From positions 4,340,001 to 4,404,000 of the forward strand of contig NC_079973.1 of the NCBI RefSeq assembly GCF_029852145.1: DNA of 64,000 nt, given 5' to 3'. This stretch comes from Microplitis mediator. Taxonomy: Eukaryota; Arthropoda; Insecta; Hymenoptera; Braconidae. This document shows positions 34,281-46,900 of this stretch, one piece after another. Below the pieces are notes generated by a model. It saw only the letters and a list, made by a program, of their open reading frames with translations, was not told the DNA's origin and ran no database searches. A program made the translations under genes and the position numbers. Positions within the stretch are counted from its first letter, which is position 1. Each line of letters starts with the position of its first letter.

Positions 34281-36301
34281 ATGTTTTTTCGCAGCACAGT
34301 CAAGCCGTTTGTGTTCAAGTGGATAAATTTATCTTCGAAGGCTTTCATAAAAAATTATTCCAAGTATTTGGATATCGTTTTGAGAAACGGGGCAAGATTT
34401 AATTCATCAATCATGGTAAGGACATTTGATAATTGTTGGTAGTGTTTTTATTTGTAAAATTTGAATTTAATTTTTATAACCTGCACAGATGCCGGATATT
34501 GTGGAAGTGTCGAACAATAAATGTTTTGGAGGATGGCAGAAAGTTTTTTCTCATCAGAGGTATTTTTACAATTCATGATGATGATTATAAATATTTTTCG
34601 TGATACCAGCATCGAAATTTTGTTTCAGTGTCTAGAGCCAGACGAAAGAAGCGAATTTCAGTCCAATGTCGCGAATTATTATCAGCAAGCGCGAAAATTG
34701 TGAATGTCTTCAGCTAGCAGCAGAAACAAACTTGTTTCGACTTTTGGAAGAAAACAAATAATATTTCTGCCCGCTGACTGAAGGCTTTCAATTTAAACTC
34801 TGATACTTGTAATTTGTTTAATAGACAGAAAAAAAGGCTTTGGCGTAAGAAATATTTTGCATTATAAATTGAAAACTAAAATTTTCATAGGACTAGAAAA
34901 AATTTATTGGCGCAGGAATTTTTTTATCGCCTCAAAAAATTTTTTTCTTGCTCGAAGAAAATTTTTGTTGTCAATTTATGATGCAAAAAATTTATTGAGA
35001 CAAGTAAAAATTTTATTGGGGCGAGTATAAAAATTTTTTGCGCCAACAAATACTTTTTTCTGCGTACTAATTTCAGAGCATTAATTTTATTTACGTAAAT
35101 GACAGTTCTGACTGTGATTAAGTTTTATAAAAATTAGTGTCAATAATAAATAGTATTTATAGTTTCTGCTTAATTATAAATTCCAAATGACAATTTACGC
35201 TTACGCTAATAGTTGGTCTTAAATAAACTTGTAACTGACTGACTGCTGACACTGAAACTTTAAGTTCCAATGCAGGTAATCATGAAAAATCTAGTGTACA
35301 ACTCAGGATGAAAAACGATGTCACTGCAGGTGATGTCAGCCAACTTCACCCTGTCTAAAATCGCCGTTTCATCCCTTGTCATACAATATACTACCAGTTA
35401 TTTGAATAAAGTATTAATGATTTTTTTTTGCAGTGTCGAGTTGAAATGTAAAATGAATTTCGGAGTTTACTTACCGCCACAAGCTGAGACAGAACCAGTG
35501 CCAGTAATTTATTGGCTGTCAGGGTTAACTTGCACTGAAGCTAATTTCATTCAGAAAGCTGGAGCGCAACGATATGCATCAGAACACGGTGTGATTCTCG
35601 TTATTCCTGATACAAGTCCGCGGGGCGAGTGTATTCCCGATGACCCGGAGTATGATTTTGGTATGGGAGCTGGGTTTTACGTCGATGCGACTCAAGACCC
35701 ATGGAAAAATCACTTCAGAATGTACAGTTACATTACTAAGGAATTACCCACTCTTATCAATAACAAATTCCCGGTAATTCCTGGTCAGCAATCAATTATG
35801 GGCCACAGGTACTTATTTTTGATAATTAATCAGTTAATTAACTTTTGTTAATTTATGGAAATAACTAATCTATTTTTGTTATTTGTTTTTTTTAGTATGG
35901 GAGGGCATGGAGCTTTGATTTGTGCTTTAAAAAATCCAGGACTGTATAAAACAGTATCAGCATTTGCGCCCATCAGCAACCCCGTCGAGTGCGACTGGGG
36001 AATAAAAGCATTCTCTGGATATCTAGGAAATAAAGATGAAAATATTGAGCTCTGGAAAGAGTACGATGCTACGCACTTGTCAAAAAAATATTCTGGGCCG
36101 CCTTTAGATATTCTAGTTGATCAGGGAAAAGAAGATAATTTTCTTAAACAATTAATGCCAGAAAATTTAGTCGCAGCTGCTGCAAATGATAATTTGATGC
36201 TCACACTAAGACACCAAGAAGGATATGATCACAGTTATTTTTTTATCTCAACATTCATTGAAGATCACATTAAGCATCACGTTAAATATCTTAAGAATTA
36301 A
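34281..36301 (+). CDS. ESD: S-formylglutathione hydrolase (esterase D)
   Basis: It hydrolyses S-formylglutathione to formate and glutathione, the last step of glutathione-dependent formaldehyde detoxification. Core exons 34489-34559, 35434-35808 and 35896-36301 give 283 residues from MPDIVEVSNNKCFGGWQKVF, the normal length. LSGLTCTE (oxyanion/loop region), GHSMGGHG (nucleophile Ser), DILVDQGKEDNF (Asp) and EGYDHSYFF (His) give the complete triad. The Ser codon is split by the last intron (AG|T). An upstream exon 34281-34415 is open from an ATG and joins in phase through a GTAAGG donor, adding 45 residues rich in Lys/Arg/Phe/Ser with no acid residue until position 31, like a mitochondrial presequence. 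Either start may be used; I give the longer span. AATAAA follows at about 36342. Confidence 0.93.
34700..35395 (-). repeat. Dispersed repeat B, inverted partner of repeat C
   Basis: This fills most of the esterase D intron before the main catalytic exon. Read on the minus strand it matches 38763-39390 almost base for base over long stretches (for example GACCAACTATTAG, AAACTATAAATACTATTTAT, CACAGTCAGAACTGTCATTT). It includes a secondary element with GGCGCAAAAAATTTTT ends at about 34850-35070, shared by both copies and found alone at about 23672-23797. Confidence 0.75.
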
Positions 36302-36776
36302 TGTAACACTTAAAAATACTCATTTTTATATTTTTTATTCTTAATAAAAAAAATAATTATAAAAACCAATACTTTGATTTATTTATTTATTTATTTGTAA
36401 ATAAATTAATATTTCCAACTTAATGTTTTCTTTCATGGTAATTTTAATTCTCAAAATTCCAAACTAAGTCATAAAAGTATATCGTGCACTTATATAAAAA
36501 CCCTTTCAAATATTTCCGACAATCTTCAATTTTAAAATCACAGATAACTTGACAAAAAATTATGTAAGATTTATTTCCATACATAAATAATCGACATGAT
36601 CATAAATCCTTATTTTTTTAGATACTTATTAGTTTTATTTATACCTTAATATATTTCTTGTATAATTGATAAAAAGATAAATTCTTTATATTTAATATAA
36701 TAATTTTATTAATCACTTTTTAAATTTAATGCAGTTTATTTACCGTGTGATGAGGCATTAAAAATATATAGTTTAA

Positions 36777-39700
36777 TTAATGTGATTTTGGAGGGTCACG
36801 GAAATTATGCCATAGACTTAAAACAGGTTCACGTTTTTGCCAAATATGTGAGTTTCCCCACATCTGCCAGTATCTAGCAAATAAATAATTTATTAATGTA
36901 CATAATTCAATAATTTTAAAACTCACGACCATAATTATGATATATAAAAAAAAATTAATGCCGTTGGTCAAAAGCATAAACACTGAGACGAAACTGCTGT
37001 ATTTGAAATCAAATACTTGGACAGTTACTAACATCTTCAGCAAGTCATTCAATAAGAATAGTAGATGTAGGCAGGGTTACCAGAAGATTTTTGTCTGAAA
37101 TGCTCTACCTATGATCAAAAGTAATAAAATATTTTGACAAGTCACCCAACCATTTTCAACTTTAAAATAATAATATTAGCTCACAGTTTATTCTTTATTA
37201 GCCAATAAGAGTACACTATAATTTACCGCATAAATTGAAATTAACTTTTTGAAAAGTATTATTGTAATCATTTTTTTTTGCAGTATGAAATTATAGGATA
37301 TTTTTAAGACAAATTTGATGAAAGAATAATGTAAGTATCCATAATAAACACAATATTTATCGATGTACATACTGAATTTAAATTAAGTTCGATTCAAGTC
37401 ATTGGCAAATGGAAATTAAAATAATGATTAAGATTATTCCCAATGTTGAAACATTTAAAATCGCCCAAATTGCGACTTGTAGCCCAAACTTTAATTTAGT
37501 AGCAAATGCATAGAAAAAATCGCCCAATTCGCGATAAGTAGTCCAATCTGGCAACCCTGAATGCAGGTAAGAGCACCAGTACCCAGCCTCTAACCAGTAG
37601 CAGCCGGTCATATACTTTACCATTTGCTCAAAATATGTATAGATATAATTTAACTGGTTTGGGGCTGGCTACTGATGCTCTTACCTTATACTATTTGTGA
37701 AAAGACGAAATATTATTGATAAAATACATGTATGCAATTCTATTCATATTGTTGAATTTAATAGATATTGCTTTTGACCAACTTGACATTAAATATATTA
37801 CTTACATTCCCCATAAAGCTCCGCCTAAATGAGCAGCATGATCGAAGAAACGCCAGCCCATTATACAACCGATGGAATCCATCGCCAGTAATCCTTTAAT
37901 TGCCTGTAATTGAAAGAGTTTTTATATTTAATTGTTTCATAATTCAAGTGATTAAAATATAATGAATTATTACTTACATTTCCTGCAGTAAATGTGATCA
38001 TTGGAAGAAATGCTATACTCAAACGTGTCTCAGGATACTGTGCACATATAAAACTAACGATTCCCATAATAGCTCCAGACTAAAATTTACGACAAAAAAA
38101 ATGAATTCCATTTGTGATAATATTATTATTTAAATAATAATAAAATATTAAACTTACTGCACCGAGGGACAATCCCGGTCGTTGAAATGCAATTTTATAA
38201 AGATGACTTGCAAAGCTGGACAATACCCCACTGGTTAAATAAAGAGCAACAAATTGTTCACGTCCAAGTGTTGCAACAGCGGCTGTACTGAAGCTGTGTA
38301 GTACATACATATTGACAGCTAAGTGAACTAACGAATGGTGTGAGAAGGTTGACAAAACCATCGGCCAACAGATTGCACCTTGAGTTTAAACAAAATTCCA
38401 AGCTAGTAATACTCCACTTAAAAAATTATTTATCATTCTTGTAAAATTCATTATCTCCTCCATTTAAAAGTACAATAATTATTTTTTAAATTTCCTTCAC
38501 TCACGAGAAGCTGGATTTGCGCAAAAATATTTCATCATCGTCCCACTAAGTGCAGGTATCCTCCAGCAGACGAATACCATTATATTAAGGTAGCAAATTG
38601 GAATAAATATACGCTGACCATCGGACAAACTTCGCCACCACGATTCTAATTCTCCTCTCCATCCTGTTCGCTAAAAAATACATTATATATAAATATAAAA
38701 ACTATTTAAAATAACAATCAGGTTAGCGGGAAATAAGGGTGGGATTAATAAAAAAATAGTTTATTGTGTGACAAGGGATGAAACGACAATTTTAGACAGG
38801 GTGAAGTTGGCTGACATCACCCGCAATGAAATCGTGTTTTATCCTGAGTTACACACCAAATTTTTCATGATTACCTGCATTGGAACTTAAAGTTTCAGTG
38901 TCAGCAGTCAGTCAGAAACAAGTTTATTTAAGACCAACTATTAGTGTAGGCGTAAATTGTCATTTGCGATTTATAATCAAGTAGAAACTATAAATACTAT
39001 TTATTATTGACACTAATTTTTATAAAACTTAATCACAGTCAGAACTGTCATTTATGTAAATAAAATTAATGATCTGAAATTAGTACACAGAAAAAAGTAT
39101 TTCTTGGCGCAAAAAATTTTTACTCGTCCCAATAAAATTTTTACTTATCTCAATAAATTTTTTGCATCATAAATTGACAAGAAAAATTTTCTTGGAGCAA
39201 GAAAAAATTTTTTGAGGCGATAAAAAAATTCCTGCGCCAATAAACTTTTTCTAGTCCTAAGAAGATTTTAGTCTTCAATTTATAATGCAAAATATTTGTT
39301 ATGCCAAATCCTTTTTTTCTGTCTATCAAACAAATGACAAGTAGGTATCAAAATTTAAATTGCGAAAGTCTTCAGTCAGCGATTTTTAATTACAATAAAT
39401 ATTTATTAATTTTTTATTACACTCGGGACTTCATTTCACATAAATATTTGTCATCAAAATTAGTAGAGGTCGTATAATTCGAGCCCTAAAAAATTCTAAA
39501 ATATTTGACGCAACATCGGCATTAAATTTCAATATTTCACAAGAATCTGCTTCTTATTTTCCGCTAACTTAATTACTATCAAAAATTGATGGACAAAAAC
39601 AATGAATTATTTAAAATATATATCTTATTTACGCACCGTAGCACGCCATTGGTGATAACGATTCATCATTTTATAAGTATGACTCCGAATTTTCTCATAC

Positions 39701-40115
39701 TCCCACACAGCGGCTCCAAGATGTGTCGCGCTGCCAAACTACAATTAAATTAAACTGACAGCTCATGATTTCATCAAAAAAACCAACATAATTAATAATT
39801 AAAACTCTAATTAATTACCAGTATCGTGAAACCCAAAGGTTTCCATATATTTTTCAGTGACAACGTAGACGTATTTACAAACGCGTCATTATTTGCTATC
39901 TCTCTTAATCTTTTAAAACCGCGATGACATTTGAATGAATTAGGAGCTTGCACAATAATTTTCTTGCACGAAACATTTTTTAATAAGCTAAAAAAATAAA
40001 TAACAATTAATCTGATGCAATCATAACCTTTTTTTTTTAAATTTATTATTCTACGTCATTAAATTTACCATCTAGCAGATGCGTCATTTAAATACAGCAG
40101 CGTTCTGAATGCCAT
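36777..40115 (-). CDS. PARL: Mitochondrial rhomboid protease (PARL / Rho-7)
   Basis: An intramembrane serine protease of the inner mitochondrial membrane that cleaves PINK1-type substrates. Eight exons, right to left: 40069-40115, 39819-39987, 39637-39738, 38505-38670, 38158-38378, 37978-38079, 37806-37903, 36777-36873; 333 residues. The N-terminus (MAFRTLLYLNDASARCLLKN..., basic, few acids) fits a mitochondrial presequence. The rhomboid core is clear: STFSHHSLVHLAVNMYVLHSF, GLSLGASGAIMG with the catalytic Ser as the first codon of exon 6, FLPMITFTAGN, and WRFFDHAAHLGGALWG with the catalytic His. The tail IWQKREPVLSLWHNFR matches PARL. It converges on esterase D and is divergent from MED12. 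Confidence 0.93.
37566..37685. mobile_element. Degraded 'GGGTAAGAGCACC' MITE, copy 3, PARL intron 7
   Basis: It starts GGTAAGAGCACCAGTACCC and ends GGCTACTGATGCTCTTACC. It is diverged from the STING copies and has lost part of the middle. Confidence 0.65.
38763..39390 (+). repeat. Dispersed repeat C in PARL intron 3
   Basis: It begins TTGTGTGACAAGGGATGAAA, continues through GACATCACCCGCA and AGTGTCAGCAGTCAGTCAGA, and carries the same nested GGCGCAAAAAATTTTT element as repeat B. It ends near TCTTCAGTCAGCG, earlier than B. With B it forms a 3.4-kb-spaced inverted pair. Confidence 0.75.
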
Positions 40116-40938
40116 TTCTGATTAAAAGACTTAAATTTATTATAATTTAAAATAAATAATCATAATTAATTAGATTTTTAAATAATTTAAAAACTGGCAC
40201 AGCATGTAAACTATTTTTCTGCAACAAACGATTAGTTTTGATGTAATTTGCGACTGAACCGGGTGTTATTTGTATCAGAGACAAGTGACCAATCAGTGAC
40301 GAGAGATTTAAAGTTTAAGCTGAGAGCAGCGTTTGAAGCGACACCAAACAGCAATGAACGGACTTTTAAAATCACCACAGAGGTAGCAGGCATCATATCA
40401 TCAGCCAGGCCAGAATACGACAGATGTGTGGGCCTGTGATTTATCAACTATGGCATTGGTGATGGTGATAGTGATTTTCGAAGCTGTAACATCATTTTAA
40501 AATACCGTTACTGTTTAAAATAATATTAATGAGCATTAATAAATGGTGTAATTAACATGCATATGGTAAGAACACTTAATATTTATAAATATATATAATA
40601 ATTATACAGTAAATTATTTTATTAAGTTGGTTTTTAATTTTACTATCATCAACGTAACGATTGTTCACAGGTTAGATTTTTCATAGACGTCAAATATATT
40701 TTTATAAATATTTAATCCATGAAAATATTAACCATAAGTTATTTAAGTGACGTTAAAATTTTTTTTTCAATGAATATTTTTTCACTTGCTAAGAAAGTGG
40801 GAAAAAAAAAATCGGAGTTGATGATTTACTGACTGATTTAAATGTTAATCAAAATGTTTTAGATAACAAAAAAGTTTGAAATAATTTGACACAGCCTCTG
40901 AAGAGGTTTCCTGGTGATAATCATACAGCATCTCTACG
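40116..40938. other. Bidirectional promoter interval, PARL (-) and MED12 (+)
   Basis: Only about 820 bp separate the two start codons. The part at 40240-40450 is clearly less AT-rich and probably holds a promoter or MED12 5' UTR; overlapping 60-70 codon ORFs on both strands look like chance. I see no TATA box in a convincing position. Confidence 0.45.
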
Positions 40939-43900
40939 ATGATGGGTATATTGTATGAGAAGAGGCCCTTAAAAAGGCCCAGACTCGGGCCACCGGACGT
41001 CTATCCCCAGGAACCCAAGCAAAAAGAGGATGAGCTGACGTTGGTGAATGTCAAGCATGGGTTTTCGACTATGCCCCAGCTCTCGGATGAGTTCGGTACT
41101 GCGAGAAATTGCAATGTGACATCTGCTAAAGTCGGAGCTTATTTTAACGCCATATTAGCCAAGAAAGAGGAGCTGGCGACGATGCCGGACACTGGACGGA
41201 AAAGACAGCAGATAAATCCTAAAGACAATTTCTGGCCTGTAACTGCCAGAACTAAGAGCGGCATCGAGGCCTGGTTCAAAGATTTATCAGGATGCAAACC
41301 TCTTGTCACCCTGGCTAAGCGCGCTCCTAATTTTAATAAAAAAGAAGAAATATTTATGATGCTCTGTGAGTATCAAGTGCCGATGCTTAGAGCCGCTTGG
41401 TTTATTAAATTGAGTTCTGCTTACACTGTTGCCGTATCTGAGGCTAAAATAAAAAAACGTCAGCTTCCTGATCCTACCACTGGTACGTCATTTTATTACA
41501 TAATTTTTTCATCACTCATTTATTTTTTTTATTAACATTGAATTTATTATTCGGTAGAGTGGACTGGAACTTTGATTAAATTTTTACGAGATCAGTTGTC
41601 CAAAATCCAGGACTACTATCACATAGGAAATCAAAGTGGACATAGCACTCCAGGTATGAACGGATCGTGCAACTCGTCATCTACCGTCAGTAATAACTCG
41701 GGTATTATGAACAACAATAGTACAAGTAATGGAATAAATTCTTTGCAACCTTTAACACCCAATACAAATGCAAATATTTTGATGACTGAAGAACATAAAT
41801 TAGCTTTAAAGCAGTGGCATTACAGTATTCAATTGGCAAAATATATGTTTGAAGAAGGTTTGCTAGATAGACAGGAATTACTCCAATGGATTTTAGAATT
41901 ACTTGATAAAATGCGATCAACTCCGTCTGACGATGGAGTATTGAAGCTGCTTCTGCCGTTAGCGCTTCAGTATCTTGAAGAATTTGTTCAATCCGAGTTA
42001 TTAGCGAGGAGATTAGCGTATTTATGTTGTAGAAAATTATCACAGATGCTGAGTAATGTTGACATCAACACACCAACAAGTCCGACAGTTCTACCAGCCA
42101 TAAAATCAGAAATCACTAACGGAAAAGAAACCGTAGCATCGACAGCAGCAACGCCAGCACCGTCATCAACAAGTGGAGCAGGAGCGTCAACAGCAGCTCC
42201 GCAAACGACTCAGCCGATATCTAATGCTCTGACATCAGCATTCAATGATTACTTGAATTGTCCGCATCACAAAGACGTGATTCTTTGTCTGTCAGCAATA
42301 GTCCAAGTGATAACACTAGAGTGCCCGACAGCTTTAGTTTGGAATAGCGTTGGAGAAGGTAAGTCACCTTCTGTATTAAATGGGTCTCCTTTGGATTATC
42401 TTCCTTGTCCACCAGCAGCACTGCCATGTCCACCAGCGAGCGCAGCGAATCCAACAATGGCTAAACTGAAAGCTGCTCAGGAAAACATTCGCGCCCGATC
42501 ACAGGCCGCCGAGGGACGTTGGTCTTGTGACAAATGGCAGCAAAGTAGCGCTGGTATGACGACAACAAAAGTTTTATCAGCTCTAGATGCTCTGGACCGT
42601 CATAAATTTGATAAAATTGATGTTACTAATTCGTTGGATACTCTCTATGCTAAAATATTTACCCCGCCGACTAAAGAAACCACCAATGAGAGAGAAACAT
42701 CCAAGACTGAATACACACCCCAACAGGATTCCGCAGTTGTGGATATTTTGTGTCAGTGGGCCGTGAGTGCCGAGCGCTGGGGCGAGCACAGAGCGATGGC
42801 TGTGGCTAAATTGTTAGAAAAAAGACAAACTGAAGTTACTGGTGAAAATAATGACAACGATGACAAAGATAGCGTTTGTAGTAACGGTAATCCGCCGAGT
42901 CTTCCGATATTCCAGCCGTTGCTGATGAAATTTCTTGATACAGATGCGCCTATTCAGGACAATTCAACTCCTCAGACCAAGGCCCAGTTTACGAACCTCG
43001 TGCATTTATTTTCTGAGCTGATTAGACACGACGTTTTTTCTCACGATGCTTATATGTGTACGCTGATATCACGGGGTGATTTAATTCAAGGTCCAGCTGC
43101 TAGTAAACCTGGAACACCGAGCAACAGAGAGCCCATGGACGAGGATAGTTTATTTCCTGGCATTGATTTGAAGCCGACTAAACTTGATCCAGATCACGGG
43201 AGAGCTATGGATTATGACGACAGTAAAATTGATGATGATCTGGACAAACTGCTTCAGCATATCAAAGAGGATCAGCAGAACAGTATGGATGCACCAGACA
43301 GCCCTAAAGACGACGCACTGGGCGGCCACGGACCCGAGGGATTGGACTCCAGACCACCGACAAGTCCCAGTCGGCACCTCTTGTACACCACCCACTTTCC
43401 TCTGCCGCAGGATGAATCTTCTAGCCAACATGACTGCAACCAGCGACATGTGCTGCTGTACGGAGTAGGCCGTGTACGGGACGAAGCGCGACATGTTGTC
43501 AAGAAGATGACTAAAGAAGTTTGTAAACTGTTCGGTAAAAAGTTCAGCATCGACGTAGCAGAGGGAGGCAAAGTAAAGAAGCACTCGAGAAGCGAATTTA
43601 ATTTTGAAGCCGTGACACAGAAGTTTCAGAATCTCAGTTACTTTGATCAGCATGTAGTGACTTGGCAGTGTGCGACTCAAGTAATAGAAATGTTGAACGG
43701 TTTTTCCATGTCCGGTTCGTCTTATCTTCCGGTGCAAGAGCACGTCGCTTTTCTTTTCGATCTTATGGAACTTGCGCTAAATATTTACGGACTCATTGAC
43801 GTGTGTATTCAAATTTTAAAAGAATTACCTGAGGTAGAGACTCAATTGGCAGCGAGAAATAGCCAATTGGTAAGAAGCTATACGACTAGTTTGAGTCTGT

Positions 43901-46900
43901 ATGTCGTCGGAGTACTCAGAAGATATCACTACTGTCTTTTACTTTCGCCTGAGCAAACAATTTTGGTATTTGATCTACTTTGCAAGGTCGTAAAACACGT
44001 GTCCAATCCCAGCGACTGCAGTTCTGCTGAACGCTGTATTTTGGCTCATCTTTATGACCTCTACTCGTCGTGTTTCTTCTTGAAAGTAAAACCGCATGGT
44101 GTCGAGGCATTCAGTAACGCATATCCTAAAATAAAAGCCGCGATGTTCAACACCAACCCAGCTCTCGTACCGTCAAGTCATCCTTACAATTCTCAGTATA
44201 TGGTTGAAATCCTGAACAATCCAAGAAGAGGCGGTAAAATAGAACCCCAGTGGGCTAGATCTTTGAACGAATCACCAGCAAACAGATACAGCTTTGTCTG
44301 CAATGCCATTGTCGCTGTTTGCAATGAAACTGACAATGACAAGCTCAATGATATCGCCATCACTTGCGCAGAACTCACTGCCTGCTGTAATTCACTTACT
44401 GTCGAATGGCTGGGGGCTCTCGCAGGACTCTGCTTGTTGGCTGACGGTCCTCAGTTTTACATTGACCTGCTTAATCAGGTCAACATTCAAGACTTGAGTA
44501 TTCACAACTCACTCGCTGTCTTTACTTCCATCATGATAGCGCGCCATTGTTTTTCCCTTGAAGACTTTGTAAGACTCATCGCCTTGCCGTCTTTGGGAAA
44601 CGTCTGCAATGCAAACAGAGGCGACAGTGACGCTGAAGCTGAATCACGAGGAAGATTAACGTCTCATTTATTACTCCGTCTATTCAAAACTGTCGAATGC
44701 CCTCAGCCGGCTCTGTACTCAGTCAGTACAAGCCCACACCCACTTCCTACCGGAAATCAACGTGGCTACAGTATTAAACTCAGTTGTGATCGTCATCTGC
44801 TGGCAGCAGCTCACAATAATATACCAGTTGGTCCAGTATTAGCGGTTCTGAAAGCGATCCTCGTTGTTGGAGATGCTACTGCTGGTAAACAGCCGCCCAA
44901 AAAGCCGGACGTACCTACGGTACATTCAGGCAAAGGCAGTGGACCAGCGAGCGTCGGTGGTGGTGCCGGAGAGTTGTCTATAAGTCATATTCTTGGTACC
45001 AGTGACATTCTTGGAGCCGGAGATGACTTAGGTCTAGATCTCGCCATGTCATCATCGAGCAGCAGCGCTGGACTTTTATCAGAAAATGTAAAAGGGCTTT
45101 CAGACTTTGCCCAGCATGTTCTGCGTCAAATTTGCAGCCAGGAATGGGTTCTAGAGAGATGCTTGCAAAGTCCAGAAGAACTTTGTTACCCAGATATGCT
45201 GCTGGATAGTATGCTGTCTGCCAGACAAGCCCAGCGATTGCTTCACATGATTTGCTATCCTGATACTCCACTGGATGCTTTTCACGATCAGCGGACCCAC
45301 ATCACAAACATACTAGAAAATTTAGAGCAATGGAGCTTGAGAATGTCTTGGCTTGATCTGCAATTGATGTACAAACAATTTACTCCTGGGTCTACTGACC
45401 TCACTCAGTGGCTTGACATCGTTGCCAAGGCAGCAATAGATGTCTTCCAACTGAACACACTTACCAACAAAACTGAAAAAAGATCTGGCTCCATTTGGCT
45501 GGTAGCACCGCTAGTGTCGAAACTATCAAGTGCCGTTCAGGGAAGGGTTTTAAAAGTTGCTGGGCAGGTACTGGAATCGGGTAACTGGTCAAAGACAGCT
45601 GGACGTGAGAGAGGAAGACTTAAATCACCTTCACTGTTTAATCACCAGCCATTTCTGTCATTAGTTCTCACTTGTCTCAAGGGCCAGGATGATCAAAGAG
45701 AGGGTTTGCTGACGTCACTTCACTCTCAGCTTTCGCAATTTTTAAATACAAGCAAAGAAGAAAAAAATGTTGCTTCTGAAGATCCTAAGACACGTGAAGT
45801 ACTCCAAGATGCTTTGCAATTGAGATTCAGTCTTGTAGGGGGAGTGTTTGATACGATACAGAGAAACACGACTGTCACTACAGACTGGGCTATTTTGTTG
45901 GTACAATTAGTCAGCTACGGTGTAATTGATTTGAATAATAACTCGGAATTATTTACTACTGTCATTGACATGCTTGCGACGCTCATACATTCCACTCTGG
46001 TATCTGATTCTCAGTCGGAGAAAGATGAAAACAAAAAACACTATCAGAATTTGATGAAAAAGTTGAAGAAAGAACTTGGTGACAGAAACTCACCGAGCAT
46101 CCAGTATGTGAGACAATTATTACCGTTACCTAAATTGACAATGGAAGTGATAACGTGTGAGCCAATTGGTTGTCTGACAGACACCAAAGGCAATAAAATA
46201 GCTGGCTTTGATAGCATTGATAAAAAACAAGGGCTTCAAGTGTGTGATTCTCAACGTGTGTCAGCATGGGAATTATTAGAAGGTCATAAAAATCCGGCGC
46301 CACTATCATGGGCTTGGTTTCGTGCTGTTAAGATGGAGAGGAAACCTCTGACTTATCAGAATGCCCATAAATTGCTGCGTTATCATACTCACAGTCAACT
46401 GAGACCAGCGAGTCATTACTTGGAAGCACCTCCGTTGCCTCCAGAGGATTTGGAGCCTGACAAGAAAGAAATAGAAACTGGTAAAGCGGATACTCCGATG
46501 AGCGTTGACTCGCCTAGTAGACTAGGACCTGGAAGTGTTGGACCGGGACTTGCTATTGGTGCAGGTAAAGGTAAAGCCATGAAAGTACCGCGTAGACATC
46601 GTAGAAATAAAGGGGCAGTGACTCCTACTGCACCTGTGACTCAGCAAATGCAACCTGGACCACCGCCGATGCAGCAAATGACCTACGCAAATCAGCAGCC
46701 GCAAGTGCCCCAGCAACCTGGGATGTTTCCTGGCCAAGCGCCGCAGCCACAGCAGCAGTGGTACCCAAACCAACAGGGTCCTGCGCCTCCTCAACAGTAC
46801 GGTTATGGTCAACAATTACCTCCTACCCAAGTCGGTGGTCCTCGTTACGAGCGTCCAAGTATGAATACATCAAAACAAGCACTTTCAAATATGTTACGTT

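Noticed and set aside
42350..42425. GGTAAGTCACC donor-like and CCAGCAG acceptor-like sites in the MED12 long exon, suggesting a hidden intron
   Set aside because: The enclosed residues (KSPSVLNGSPLDYLP) align with MED12 of other animals, so the segment is coding.
42242..45271. Minus-strand ORFs of 60-197 codons inside MED12
   Set aside because: Shadows of the long coding exon.
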